Shown: positions 1 through 12,386, counted from the stretch's first letter. The stretch: 64,000 nucleotides of DNA from Neelides folsomi (GCA_034687125.1 JAQGBZ010000067.1:62001-126000), one strand, 5' to 3'. The notes: generated from the letters alone by a model not told the origin. Numbers and translations: made by a program.

Positions 1-149
1 GAATCAAGATCAAATTAATCTTATCAAAAACTTTTTTACAACTAGTAATTACAATTAAGTTAATAATAAGTCGTATCTCGACTTTGACCATTTTTAAACA
101 GTGACGGTCCACTGATTCTGTTTCCGGATTTGGATACAAAACTTTCAAA

Positions 150-2599
150 ATGGTAATTATTTTTGATATAATACATAGATCCATCTCAATTATATTTAAC
201 AATGAACGTGAAAACATTACAGATACATTACAGATGATCAGGACTGTGAAGTTTAGGTGCATACATATTTTTTATTACTTAAAATCTATGGCTAAGGTTT
301 TGGCTGTGCACGTTCTCTGCCTCATAGACCTCAAAAACGCATAGTTTTTCATACATATTTTGGAATCTGTACATATTTTACATATTCGCACATAAAAATA
401 TGTATTCACACATATTTTCCAACTTTTAGGAATGATAGAGTTTATTTAATTAAATTATAGAAGAATTATATTAAATATTTATTCATATGGAATATTTGAT
501 GTTCTCAAGAAACAAATAGTGATCGATTTCTCCTTTTTCTTTCTGATGGTACTCACTACATGTAAAAATTTGAAAACTACAGCCATATGAATTATTTTAA
601 AAGTTGTCCTATGATTTATCCTATGATTAATCTCCTTCATGTCATTCACGATGTCGTTGAATTGACAATTTTCCCACGTGTTGGTGCTTTAATTGGAAAT
701 GAATGTCAAGTTAATTTAAAAAAAAGCTGTACTTTATATGATTTTCTTACGATATTGAGTTTAATTATATTTAACCATCATTAACATAAATAAACGATAA
801 TATTTCATCAACACAAGTCTATTAAATATTCAGATATATTGTAGCTAAATTCAGATCAAAATAAGCATTGTAGTCTTTTGCAAAGTACTTTATTTTTATA
901 CCAAATTTTTATTCCTATGATAAAACATAAAATAACACCAAACAGGATGAATTTTTGTAGCGACCTCCAATAATAATATTACATGAAAGTTTGTTTACTC
1001 AATGCGTAGTACAATCATATAATAGAAAAAATCAGTTATTAAAGTTTAAAGTTTTGCAAAGTGTATAAAATGTTTGAAAAACCTATCGGCCCAGTGAGCT
1101 TCTATATGAGATACGGTCCTTTAATAAGGTTTTTCAAAAGAATTCCGATTTGGAAACAATACGCTAATATTTAAAAACATTAATATATCCTATAATATGT
1201 AGTTGACGCATTTTGATGATATTTTTTTTATCTTTTCAGGGTGAACGTAAAGGTCAAAATAAATACTACCCGCCTGACTATGACCCCAAGAAAGGAGGTC
1301 TCAACGCGTTCCTTGGAACTCATGCTCTTAGGGAAAGAGCTAGGAAGCTCCACCTTGGGATCCTCATCATCCGATTTGAAATGCCATATAATATTTGGTG
1401 TGAAGGGTGCAAGAATCACATCGGAATGGGAGTGAGGTAATGTATTTATTTTTTAAATTATTTCATATAAACAAAATTTGTTTAACTAGAAATGTTGACA
1501 ATTAAAAATATGATTTTAGATACAACGCAGAAAAGACCAAAGTGGGGATGTATTATTCGACACCACTTTATCAATTTAGATTTAAATGCCATTTGTGTGA
1601 CAATCACATTGAAATGAAGACTGATCCCGCGGTAAAAATTAGTATACATTATTAAACCTATCCATTTTCTAAATAGCTTAATTGAAATCATTAGTTAAAA
1701 TTGATTTGATGAATTATTTTAGAATTTAGATTATGAAATTGTAAGTGGAGCGAGACGACAAGAAAGACGGTGGGATCCAAATGAAAACGGGCAAGTAGTA
1801 CCAGACGACAAGAGACTTATAAGAAAACTCAACGATGACGCTATGTTTAAGTAATTTGACATTCGTAACTACATAACTATATTATATCCTATTTTGTGTT
1901 GCATTATTCTTTAAAAATAAATAATTGTTCAGGTTGGAGCATGGAGTTGAAGACAAAGGAAAAATGAATGACGCGAATCCTTCGTTAATCAGATTAGAAG
2001 AAATGCAAGATAGATTCAAAGATGACTATATGATCAATAAACTTGCAAGAGATAAATTCAGGGTAAGATTCTAATGAAACTAATGATTGATTTTAAAATT
2101 GAACGTGACATGATTACATTATTGATTGGTTTTTAATAACCTCATATTAATAAAATTAACAGACCGAAAAGAAGGAGCTAAAGAAAGCAGAAGAAGCGGA
2201 TAAAGAATTTTGCTCAAAATTTTCATTAGATATTCCACTTGTGGCAGAAAACAGCGAATCTGCTCGGATTGCTTCTCTCATTCGACTTCAACCCTCTGAA
2301 GGTAATGTATTCGACATTTCAAAATTGTCATTTAATATACATAAATATGTAGGTAATAATTATGTAAATTACAATGTTATCATTTTTTTTATTTAGCTCC
2401 TGAGGAAAGAGATAAGGCAAAAAGATTAGCAATTGAAGCAAAATCGCATTTCCCTACTTCATCCACTTCTATAAGTTCATTATCAAGAGATTCCCTTGGA
2501 ATTTCATTAGTCAAATCTAAAAAACAAGAAGTTAAAAGTCTACAAAGTCAAAGCCTCGTTGGACCTTACGACTCCTCCTCTTCTGATGATTCGCCGTAA
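150..2599 (+). CDS. CCDC130: CCDC130/YJU2B-type CWC16 splicing factor
   Basis: Homologue of CCDC130 (YJU2B), a CWC16/Yju2-family nuclear protein linked to the spliceosome. Seven coding exons read cleanly: 150-152 (ATG only), 1240-1436, 1520-1631, 1723-1850, 1933-2062, 2163-2301 and 2397-2599; they sum to 912 nt, or 303 residues. The N-terminus M-GERKGQNKYYPPDYDPKK and the run RFEMPYNIWCEGCKNHIGMG are near-identical to the animal family. Two CxxC pairs (CEGC near residue 50, CHLC near 85) form the expected zinc site. The C-terminal third is charged and ends in a Ser/Asp-rich tail, usual for the family. The start is placed at 150 because that ATG is directly followed by a GTAATT donor and joins in frame to GERKG, matching the invariant family start; the 1.1 kb first intron follows. 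The first exon is inferred, the rest is clear. Confidence 0.93.
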
Positions 2600-2603
2600 T
2601 AAA
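2598..2603 (+). terminator. poly(A) signal overlapping the CCDC130 stop codon
   Basis: AATAAA begins on the second base of the TAA stop (TAATAAA). Cleavage 15-30 nt downstream would give a 3' UTR of only a few tens of bases, which suits the convergent gene whose stop lies 57 bp away. Confidence 0.6.
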
Positions 2604-2652
2604 TATTTTTGTTTAAACTTTTTTTATTAATAACTTTGTACATTTACATTCA

Positions 2653-2658
2653 TTTATT
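2653..2658 (-). terminator. poly(A) signal overlapping the PGGHG stop codon
   Basis: On the minus strand the PGGHG stop also reads TAATAAA, mirroring the arrangement in the convergent CCDC130 gene. The two transcripts would overlap tail to tail, or nearly so. Confidence 0.6.
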
Positions 2659-5600
2659 ATCCTGGGAATGGGATTCCAATTTCATCTGAGGGAAGTGCAC
2701 ATAAAGTTGGTGTGACCGATTTAAGTTTAAACAATTGCCTTGTGTCGTTAAAGACGTGCGAGGCTCCTAAAGTATCTATTTAAACAACGAAAGAGAATAA
2801 TTAGAAAAGAAATAATGAAATATCAATCGGATTATAAAAAATATTCATACTAAAATCATATTCTGCCCCCGCTTCGTCGCTCAACACCAGATGTGTTCCA
2901 AGGCTCTTTAAGAGAAATTTGACCGAATTGTGTTCTATCAGAAGGTCAACTGAATTTCCAAGATAGCTTATACCTAGAAGAATTTAATTTTAGTAATTGC
3001 AATAATATTGGATTCTTATAGTTAATTCGATTGGTTAAACCATTAATGTTAAGTCCAGTTGATTTCGGTGGTGGTCTTGGTCTTAAAAACTGAAGTTCCT
3101 CAACATGAAGTCTTAAACCTCCATAAGCAGTTAAAATACTTTGGAGGAATCCTCCCATTCCAGTTATAAAATTGATTGCTCCCAATGTTGGAGGTTTTGC
3201 TTCAGTCCATACCTTTAGATTTAATTCAAGATTTTATATTAAATAACCTCTAGCCTAATTATCATGAATACAATATTATAAAATTTTTATATGAATACCT
3301 TAAATGGTTCTCTTTTATACCAATCGTAACTTCTCTCAAAAATCCTCTCAGCTCTAATTGAATCTCCCAATTCTACATGTCCAATTGTGTGCATTGCCCA
3401 AGTCATGGCTGGTCCTGAGTCTCTTGTCACTTGTTCATAATAATCCAAGTCGTTTCTTCGCGTTTTCTCATCCATTTTGTACATTAGAGGATATCCTACA
3501 AGTACAACATCAGCTTGCTTGATCAGACTCCCATTGTATCCGTCAAATTCTGGATGAAAATCCATAATTTCATCGTATGGTAATTTGAGACTTTTTGCTG
3601 TTGAAACCCACGCTTCTGGAATATCTAAATCTGGACAATAGCATTCCTCAACATATCTAAAAAGTTATTAATTTTAAGTTTTTAAATGACTCAACTGCAT
3701 TATTACTCATATGAAAATAATTGTAGTAAGTTGTGTTTATACTTCGCAAAAAATATGGAATATCCAGCTTGAATATTCGTATAAATTGAATTATTCACTC
3801 CATGCTTATCTTCATCAGGTGGCATTACAACTAAAGATGCATAAAAATGCGTTAACCATAAGCCTTTACAATACCTCTTTAACTGTAATTTTTCTATGAA
3901 ATTAGTATTAAACTTACTATTAATATCATAGAACTTGGTCTCAGAATTAAAATCCACTCTTGATGCCCAAAACTCGGCGATTTCTTTTAGCAATCCACAT
4001 CCCGATAATTCATATTTGTCTGTCTTATTCATGAGCCATTGTGCATCTCTGGTCATTCCAATATACTGCCGAATTGCAAAAGCGATATCTCCTGTAATGT
4101 GAACTTGCATATCTCTCGTTTCTGGACAACAGTCCGGCGTCACTTCTCTTCCTGTATATCCAGACTCCCAAGGAAAACGTGTTCCTGTATAGCCGGTTTC
4201 GGTTGCTCGGTCTCTTGCAGCAGCAATTCCGTTCAAACGATAATTTAAAAGTTCTCGGGCCGCGTCAGGATACAAGTACACAATTGGTGGAAACATCCAA
4301 GTTTCTAATAATTTTAAAATCAAAATAATCAATCATACCTTCATTAATTAATGTCCTAGTCTTAGATCTAATTAAGAAAACTCTTAGTGCACAATAGACA
4401 TCACCTGTATCCCAAAATGAATGTCCTTGATAATCGGCAAGTAATTCTCCATATGCAAGTCCTCCAGGACTTAAACCATAAAATTGTTCTTGGGGACTAT
4501 TGGTTGGAGTTGTGACTGGAAGAGCAGAAAGAATGTAATACAAAGCTCCGTTCACGACTTTGGCAACTGCCAAATTCCCCACAACTTCAATTTTCCCCTC
4601 TTCGTTCCATAAAGTGGTCCAGCGTGTTACATGAGAATTGTAAACGTCCAAGTCGTTTCCGTCGGTAACCAGACTCGCAACTAAATACATTGTTAATTTT
4701 AGTAATTAATTAGCTTTTAAGTTTCAGAGTGGCTCACCTCCATCAAAATCACTTTCTGTTGTTTCGGGACTGAGGCCGTAGGATGCAAAATAAGTAACAG
4801 TTTCTTCACCTTGCACTATAAGAGCTTTTGGGACCTATTAATTTTAACTAAACTTTAAATCCAACTAAGAAATTAATGTGGTTTGTTCATGAGTTAGAAA
4901 ATTACGATAGTTGCAATGACACAAGCAGCAGTTGGATTTGGTTGATATTTTGCATCTTCAACGGTCAGAGTTCTTCCACAGGTTTTTGTAGCTGGGATTC
5001 CTGCTGGAAATTTGCTATAAATTTCTTCTGGTTCAAAATCCATGTCTTCACTCATGGCTCCCTTATTATTGGAGAATCTTAATGTTAATGGCACTGCAAC
5101 TAAATATTTACCAAAGAATATTATTTCTACCATTAATTTTGATTTTTTCTTTTAATAATTAACGTTTACCGGTTTCTGGCAATGGTTTGATGTAAAATTG
5201 TGACACAATAACCCTTGTGTAAAACCTATGAGCAAATGTTCTGTGCTCAACGGTATAATTTTCCAATTTAAAAGTTTCAACAAAGACTCCTGTTTAAAAT
5301 TTTAAATTAATTGCTTAAATGCTTTTAAATTTTATTCAATTTAAAGTTGTACGTTCCTCGGGGTCAAAATTGCTAAATTTTACTTAATTATATTCTATTG
5401 ACCTTTTTCTACATCTAAGGAAAACTTTGCATCAGTTTTTCCAGGATTTATAATTCTTATGTTATTCTTTGAAGGAATTCGTGCTCGATGACTTTCACCC
5501 CGATCACCATTGTACAACCCATTTAAATTCACCTAAAATATTAGTACAAGAATTAATGTCAATCACGTAGAAATGAAATTCAATTTACTTTGTCTGTGTA

Positions 5601-5866
5601 AACTGTAGTGGCTAAATGTCCATTGCCTACTGAAGCCATATACCGAGGGAGAAATTGTCCCGATTCGTCCATAGGAAGTCTTTAGCAAAATGAAAAGATT
5701 TATGCGAATTTATAAAAATTCCTTGTTTATACGTGGAAATATCTTTTGTTATAATTGAAAATTACTCGGTGGCTGTGAAGACAGTTGCAGTTTCACTGAC
5801 ATCTTCGAAATTTTGACAATGGCAAACAGTAAAGAAAAAGAGACACAATAAAGAAACCCGGAGCAT
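2657..5866 (-). CDS. PGGHG: PGGHG-type glucosidase (GH65, acid-trehalase-like)
   Basis: Homologue of protein-glucosylgalactosylhydroxylysine glucosidase (ATHL1), a GH65 enzyme that removes glucose from the disaccharide on collagen hydroxylysines. It is multi-exon and every junction checked keeps frame. Recognisable blocks in order: MASVGNGHLATTVYTD, GHSFWDTETWMFPPIV (split by an intron after the first base of the Glu codon), RFPWESGYTGREVTP, PPDEDKHGVNNSIYTN (the Glu sits where the GH65 general acid lies), HPEFDGYNG, KQADVVLVGYPL, GPAMTWAMHTIG and INFITGMGGFLQ. Exon 1 encodes MLRVSLLCLFFFTVCHCQN, a good signal peptide, so this form should be secreted or luminal; this differs from a simple cytosolic enzyme and fits a collagen substrate. 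The start is the only ATG giving the signal peptide. The usual PDEYH motif reads PDEDK here, so the Tyr is lost. Alternative reading: acid trehalase, but the collagen-glucosidase branch fits better. Confidence 0.9.
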
Positions 5867-6895
5867 TTTTAAAGTTCATACATAAATTATGAACTAAAAT
5901 CATTAACTATTTGTGACTACAGGCAAAGACAATTAAAGCATCTAACCTTGTAGAATAATCTAGGCCAAAATGATAAAATGTTTAAAACATTGAATTGGGG
6001 TGCAATTAGATGAAATAGCATTATGTCTCTGTGTATTTGAGTTACCTATTATTGAATATTTAATATGATAATTTCAGTCGGCGAATAAATACGAACGAAT
6101 AAAAGATTTTTTAAGCCTCAATAAAATATGATCTATAAAGGTATAAATAACACGATAAAAGTATCATAACGCTTATTCTGATATTACAATGGGCCGTGTC
6201 TATCTTATCATCTTGCTATATTGTAAAGCTCACAATCAGTCGTAATATAATGTGATCTCTTTCCCATTGTTAATTTATATTACCTAGCCCTATTTGTATG
6301 AGTCAATGAATGAATGATTAAGCAAATAATTTAATATGATGGCTGTCCAATTAAATATCTTAAATCAAAGCTGATTTCCTATGTGGATTTACTCATGCTC
6401 AAGTGGAGTGAATTTCCATATTTAAACAATATGCTTACTTTTAACTTTAAAGTGATGAGACAAAATTTCAAAAGTAAAGTTGATTTTCAAATGCTCGGAT
6501 AGTCTTTATTTTAAACGATATAATATTGTATAGGTAGAAGAGAGAGACTTTGCATACCCTATGCACTTTTATGGTGATAAATCAAAAAGTAAAGTACAAA
6601 TACATATTAGGTAGTATTATACACAAGATTTTACAATAAAGTATTTTCAGACTTAATAGCTTGTTAATTACATTTTACATTAACATTAAGTATACTAGAT
6701 TAAAGATTTATCTTCTAACTAAGGACATAAGATGTCTGTCTGTTTATGAGAGTTCTCTATCAGTGTAGAACATCTAACTATAATTATCATCCCATTATTA
6801 ATGATCTATAAATCATGAGATTTTTTTTAAGTAAGAGTATCTGCCGTTAAATCAATTTAGCTGGAGTTTCATGTTGTTTAAATTGTTCCACGAAA
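5867..6895. other. intergenic, AT-rich, nothing recognised
   Basis: About 1 kb between the PGGHG start and the OBP-like 1 stop. No open reading frame with protein-like composition, no repeat structure and no RNA gene was seen. The part next to 5866 presumably holds the PGGHG promoter. Confidence 0.5.
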
Positions 6896-7767
6896 TCATC
6901 TCATGGTCTTGCAAGCCTTTAAGACAAAATTGTAAGGATTAGTATAAATATTTATAAAGATTATGTGTTAAAGATCAGGGCTTATGTTGAGTGTTATTAG
7001 AATTTACAACTTACATCTGTGAATGCTTTAGCAATGCATTGACTAATTGGTATAAAAGTTTGACAATCTTCAATTTTCATAGTTGGTCCTAATGAAGGCA
7101 ATTAAACTATTACATTTAATCCTAGGCATAGCTTGTGTGAATCTAATCAATTGAAAGAAAACAAACCGTTATCATCGTAGCATTTCTCCATTGCCATTTG
7201 AATTTTGCTCTTCACTGCTTCAGGTAATGAAGGGCTGAGAGAAGATCCAATACTGTCTTTCATTATTTTTCCTTCTTCATTCACAAGATTTTTCTTTAGG
7301 TGGATGCATTTAGTGTAGCACTGCAATTAATTAAACAATAGTTATATATTTTTATTTTCTATGATATTAATTAAAGAAGAGAATCATGTTTGATCATTGA
7401 TTTGATATATAAATTCAAAATAAAAGCATTGATAAACAAATAATAAATATGCTTACCGGATGTTTATCATCAGTTAAATCTTTAACCATTTCCACTCCAG
7501 CCTCTTTGAGACAATCTTCAACTTTATAGAATTCGTTCATTGCGCTCATCGCATCCTCACCTTTGCACTCATCCTTCATATCTTTACCTTTTTGGGCTGA
7601 AACCTAAATATGGAAAAATATAATTTACAAATATTAAAAATAATATGACAAAAATCTACAATTAATCCAAAATTCTCAAAAACGTTAAAAATTAATTTTT
7701 TAATTTTACTTACAATTACTGCACAGAGAACAAGAGTGAAAACTCCAAAAACGGCGTAATTGCCCAT
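6896..7767 (-). CDS. odorant-binding-protein-like 1 (PBP/GOBP, 8 Cys)
   Basis: Small secreted PBP/GOBP-type ligand carrier. Five exons: signal peptide MGNYAVFGVFTLVLCAVIV, a helix exon starting VSAQKGKDMKDEC, then CYTKCIHLKKNLVNEEGK onward, an exon with EDCQTFIPISQC, and a seven-codon last exon ending ACKTMR. The six classical cysteines are present: C1-x18-C2-x3-C3-x41-C4-x12-C5-x8-C6; the x3 and x8 spacings are diagnostic, while C1-C2 is shorter than the usual 25 or more. Two further cysteines (DEC before C1 and ACK after C6) suggest a fourth disulfide. Intron positions and spacing match OBP-like 2 at 12.4 kb, so the two are paralogues. The ligand is unknown; it could bind odorants or serve general transport in haemolymph. 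A TATA box lies about 125 bp upstream of the ATG. Confidence 0.85.
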
Positions 7768-7890
7768 TTTGTAACGAAGTTAATAATTAAAATTTTGGGA
7801 GAAAAATTATATTAAAAATATGAAAAATGTGACAGATTGTGTAGATGAAAATAGAAAGAGAACTGAATATTAATAAATGGGTAAAATTTT

Positions 7891-7901
7891 AGTTTATATA
7901 C
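7891..7901 (-). promoter_or_regulatory. TATA box of OBP-like 1
   Basis: GTATATAAACT on the minus strand, about 125 bp upstream of the start codon, would place transcription start near 7865 with a 5' leader of about 100 nt. Inferred from motif and position only. Confidence 0.5.
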
Positions 7902-8737
7902 TCCTTCAACTCCCAATTAACACATTAAAGATTTATTAATAGTGCGAGTAACATGCAAAATTTTTGAATCCACTTGGATTCTTTGAGCTAAAGGTCAGCG
8001 TCAATCTCATCCCTCTTTTAATGTCTGTAAGACAATTTAATTGCAAAGTTAATGTGACAATGGATTTCCGTTCATGTTGAGCCATTAAAATGCAGCTTGA
8101 CTGTCTCTTCATTACTTGATCTAAATTATGACCTTCAATTCGCTAATTAAACTCAACTGGACATGGAATTGTTCTTTCTTATATGAATAAATTATTATTT
8201 TAATAGTTGGATATAAAATGTGGGGATATTCGTGAGTTGGGGAATTTGATGCATGAAGGGATTTTGACAATGATGAAACAATATTTCTGTACATATGAAA
8301 ACTCATTTATTATTACCATGATAAATGTTTTTCGGAGATGGTCAGTCATTGTTGCATCCACTATAATTCATTTTCACGCAATGACAAAGTATACAAATTA
8401 TCATTTTCAAATTCCAAATAGAGAAATAAAAATATGCCATCTGAAAATGTCAATTAAAAAAGTGAAGCAATCAAGCAATGTCGAATATAAAATCTAATTT
8501 TTTTACACGTATAGTATTAGGTAAATGCATGTTAGAAATTATTATACTCCATATATGTCAATTTGATTCAAGTGTGATAAAAGTACTTAATAAGTATACA
8601 GTGTGTAATCGCAAATTCTATTCGAATTAATATGGTGCACACGAAAAATTAAACCAAGATTTTAACAGTAACCCAAACCAATTTAAAAGTTTAAATTAAA
8701 GGAGCACAATTTAATAAAGAAAATTTTTTAAATAGAT

Positions 8738-9193
8738 TTATTTTGAAGATATGATGGACATAGCAATTGCAGAGGCTGAACGTCCTGCTCCTGTATTTAA
8801 ACTTCTTGATTGTGCCATTGCTTCTCCCCTACTTGAAGACTTCTTTTTCTTCTTAAGCTTTTTCGGTTTTGAAGTTGTTGTTTCTTCAGGCGGAGGTTGA
8901 TTGTCAACCTGGCCAGGTTGTGGTTCGCCAGGAGAAGGGTCGGCGGGATCCGATGGCGGTTTCGGTTTCGATCCTTGAACTTTCACTGCGTCCAAGTCCT
9001 TCTTCATTGCACTCATGAGTTCAAGGGCGGGGGACGGAGAATCCAGGGCTTGGGCACTCATGGCCTTCTGTACTTCAATTGCCTGAGCTCGACGTGCCCA
9101 CGAGGATCTGCCCATGCTGAGACTTTCGAGTAGACCCGGATGACCGTCCACGATCAGAATCCCAAGAGTGAGGATGAGGATGGAGATGACCAT
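8738..9193 (-). CDS. secreted lysine/proline-rich protein, unknown
   Basis: Single-exon ORF of 151 residues whose product I do not recognise. It opens with a hydrophobic signal peptide (MVISILILTLGILIVDG), followed by an Arg-containing stretch (SWARRAQ), an Ala/Ser/Pro segment, a Pro-rich linker around residues 75-105, a run of lysines (KPKKLKKKKKSSS) and an Ala/Ser-rich tail ending SIISSK. Only one cysteine-poor, disordered-looking chain is predicted. RR and poly-Lys sites could be cleaved by convertases, but no Gly-Lys/Arg amidation signal is present, so a neuropeptide role is not supported. The start is preceded by a tandem run (three AGAGCGACA-like copies) with no upstream in-frame ATG. 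It sits between the OBP genes on the same strand. The GC-richer codon use compared with its surroundings and the intact signal peptide argue for a real gene. Confidence 0.65.
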   Translation of the reverse strand: MVISILILTLGILIVDGHPGLLESLSMGRSSWARRAQAIEVQKAMSAQALDSPSPALELMSAMKKDLDAVKVQGSKPKPPSDPADPSPGEPQPGQVDNQPPPEETTTSKPKKLKKKKKSSSRGEAMAQSRSLNTGAGRSASAIAMSIISSK

Positions 9194-9988
9194 CCTTGAA
9201 CGCTCTTGTCGCTCTTGTCGCTCTTAGACTTATGGTGGGGAAATATGAGTTGAGAAAAGAATTCACATTTAATACTCTGCAATTAGCTCACCTTATGTTC
9301 GTGTGTGTTTGAACTGGAAATGGAAAGCGAAATTCAACTCTCTCCTTTTTTTATTAATCCAATTTCTATTCCATTTGAATTTTATTTCATCAAAGTTGAT
9401 TGTAAGATGGGTCAGCATTTACTTTATGATCGTTCATTCAGAATTTGAAATTAAATTTAAGTATTTTGACATTGTGCGTCATATGACATGCATACATAAA
9501 TATATGTGTAAAAAGCAATATTCATAATAAATATCCCAAATAACATTAATGTTACCTACTATAAGTAACTTTTTTTTATTGTTTTATACTAATTTATTAC
9601 AAAACATTTAAACATAACATATGATTTCACAACATCAGTCTAATTACATAACTATTTTTAGTTATCGATAAAACATTAAGCACTATTCATTCATATTTCA
9701 TCGTTAGGATATAAAATAAATGTTAATTTAGTAAAATAAAAGTTATTTTTATATTTAAGAAAAGATTGGTGCTCCCATTTAATAAATATTCTTGAGCCGT
9801 CTCGGAAAATCACATAAATAAATACTACCCATTTAATACATGCTTACCTATATTACACATCTTAAAAACACAAAATAATATTATCATGGCTTCGATTTTC
9901 ATAATTTATGTATGTAGATTCATCATCGTTTTCCAGTAGGAGTTAAGGCAGGGTTTCTATATAATTGTTGTTGATTCAACCCGTTATT
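9194..9988. other. intergenic, AT-rich, nothing recognised
   Basis: About 800 bp between two minus-strand secreted-protein genes. It must hold the promoter of the 8.7-9.2 kb gene and the 3' UTR of the 10-11.9 kb gene. On the minus strand a good donor (AAG then GTGAGC) near 9290 could belong to an untranslated first exon of the 8.7-9.2 kb gene; this is speculative. Confidence 0.4.
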
Positions 9989-11884
9989 TTAAAGTCCAAC
10001 ACCTCCGATTAATCCTGTTAATGCTAAATTTGGCAATTGAGTCAATTGAGGTTGTGCCTGTATTTGTGGAGCTAAATTGTTTCCATTTAAGACATTTCCT
10101 CCCAAACCACCTTGTAATGTAAGGGGTTGACCCAAAGGTTGGCTGTTTAAAATCCCATTATTATAATTATAAGGTAAACTATTCTGTGGCGTTGTGAGAA
10201 TATTGTAAAGTTGTGCGATGAGAACTTCTGTTGGAACCAAAAAGTTATTATTCTGTTGAGGATTTATTAAAGGATATTGAACTAATGGCAATTGCTGTTG
10301 TATTGGTTGTGGATAATAGGGATTTAGAGGTTGTATTTGACTACTTTGCCCAACATTTGATGGGATTAATAAAGGCATTGCTGGGGCTTGAACAGGTATT
10401 GGGTTTTCAATTTGTTTTACAATGTCCGGTTGAATTACGACCGGTTGATGAAATTGCATTTGGGCAACTGGAAGTTGAGGGAAAATGGAAGCAACGTAGC
10501 GATAAAGGTCATTTTCTGTTTGGTTCTTATCTTTATCCATCGTGATTTGCTTCGGTCGAACAACTTGAATTTGTTCGTCTTCCTGTTCTTCATATTCCTC
10601 AAGATGCTCAGTCTCTTCGATTATATTTTCCAATTTTGATCTTAATTTGCTCAAATCAACACGCGTTGAATCACTGAGTTTTGAAATTAATTGTTTCATT
10701 AGTTCTTTGTCTTCAATTTTTTGCTAAAGAAAAGAATACATATCATAGTTTAAATTAATGTTATTAATGATAATGATTTACATTTATGTTTAAAATAATT
10801 AGTAAGCGTGGAGTTAATTTACGTACCGCAGTGCAAGCAAAGTTTTGACATCCGGGACTATTAAATTGAAAGTTATCCAAAGGGGTTTCAATCACAATTT
10901 TAATCTCCTTCAAAAGCTCCTTTAAATTGGGAAGATTTGGAAGTTTGAGATTTTCAAGTTTTGCCGAATCTTTTGATTTTAGCTCACTAGTATATTTTTC
11001 ATCCCATTTGGTTCCATTGAGTAACTTGTCCAGCTTAATTTTCAATAGCAATTTCTTCATTGTTAAACTCCGGAGTTTGTCTTTGCTTAAATCATCCTCG
11101 TCCCAACCTTCCACATTTTCTTCGACTAATTTATCAACTTTTCCGTTGGATTTCTCACAATTTTCTGCACCGTTTTTTTGAACTTGTAGATTTTGATTTT
11201 GGGAAGTTGATTCGGATTCAAAATTGGAATAGAGTTTGCCTTCAAAGATTCCGGCCGACCAAGCCGTTCCATTTTCAATTTGACTCAATCCCTCTCGTTC
11301 TCTTTCAAAATTTCCTTCTTTGTTTAAAATTATCAATTTCTCAATCTCGACATCAATTTCATTTGCGAATAATGGCTCTTTGAGAATCTCATAAACTTGA
11401 TCCACAACTGAATTCATTCTTACCACCAAGCCTTGTGGATCATTTTCAGGATTTACTGCCAATTCATTCTAAAAAGAAATAACTTTAATTGATTATTGAA
11501 GTTTTTTTATAATAAAATTGTATAAATACAATTATTGTTCAATTAAAATTTATATTCAAACAGTAAATTATTGAAAAATAAAATGTAATTGATTCACAAA
11601 ACTGACAGACTTATTTTATTATATGGAGATAGACTTTTTGAAGCAATATTACTTACAGATACTTCATACTCCCCTTCGTTTTCTTCATGGTCTCTATGAA
11701 TTGGCAAAGATCTTTTTTCATTCTTTACTTCCAATCCAGATCTTTCACGCTTAGAAAGTGAGTGAAGATCTTGTGAATTTTCTTCAGTCTTTTTCAATGT
11801 TTCAGATTCAAGTGGACCCAAAGGATGAGTAGAAGCGATATTTATCAAAGCGAATAATAAGATGAGAAATCTAACAACTTTCAT
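9989..11884 (-). CDS. secreted acidic/Gln-Pro-Asn-rich protein, unknown
   Basis: Three exons with phase-0 junctions (exon 1 ends EYEVS, exon 2 starts NELAVNPENDPQ and ends NFACTA, exon 3 starts QKIEDKELMKQ), giving a protein of roughly 580 residues. A clear signal peptide (MKVVRFLILLFALINIASTH) starts it. The N-terminal part has two dibasic sites (LSKRERS and NEKRSLP), so a short propeptide may be removed. The middle is charged and likely helical, rich in Lys/Leu/Glu, with an NGT glycosylation site and a CQNFAC pair. The last 150 residues are low-complexity Gln/Pro/Asn/Leu (for example NPYYPQPIQQQLPL and LPYNYNNG), ending GLIGGVGL. I recognise no domain. It may be a lineage-specific structural, cuticular or glandular protein; the composition alone does not decide this. 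Confidence 0.7.
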
Positions 11885-12386
11885 GTTTTGGGGGACTCTT
11901 TAGAATAATACGGTTGTTAAAATTGTTGATTTAAGAGTTGATTAATGAATTTATGAAGCTTACATGGCTTACTTAATTTTATTATTGATTATTTTACATT
12001 ACATATTATATTAACATACTTTTCTATATCAGCTCAAACTATGGCATAACATTAAGTAAATCTGAATAAATACGGAAGCTTTGAATGTCATTGTCCTATA
12101 TTTTTATAAAATATTTATTTAATGTTCTAAAAGTCCTTTCATTTTAATGTTGTTTTACATCATTAGATTTTTAGCATGATAAATAATGTGTAATTAACTT
12201 TTAGTATGCGCATACTTATTTGTATTTAGTTTATGACCCAAGTGAAAATGAAAATAAACCCAATTAAAAGATATTCTTTTTATTAATGAAAATATGGGAT
12301 GATAATTCATGTAATGTAGCAATGCTATTTAACTTTTAGTACGCTCAATCACAATGTATTCCATACAATTTACGCAGAAAAACCGA

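Noticed and set aside
360-420. Repeated CATATTTT-like words in CCDC130 intron 1
   Set aside because: Loose AT-rich repetition without a regular period; typical intronic background.
3970-4200. Apparent loss of a catalytic Glu in PGGHG (MQVHITG where vertebrates have QEVHVNG)
   Set aside because: The GH65 general acid lies in the PDEYH/GVNNxxYTN block, which here keeps its Glu (PPDED). The Q substitution is not evidence of inactivity.
8207-8497. 96-codon plus-strand ORF between OBP-like 1 and the Lys-rich gene
   Set aside because: AT-rich chance ORF without recognisable features, antisense to the local gene run.
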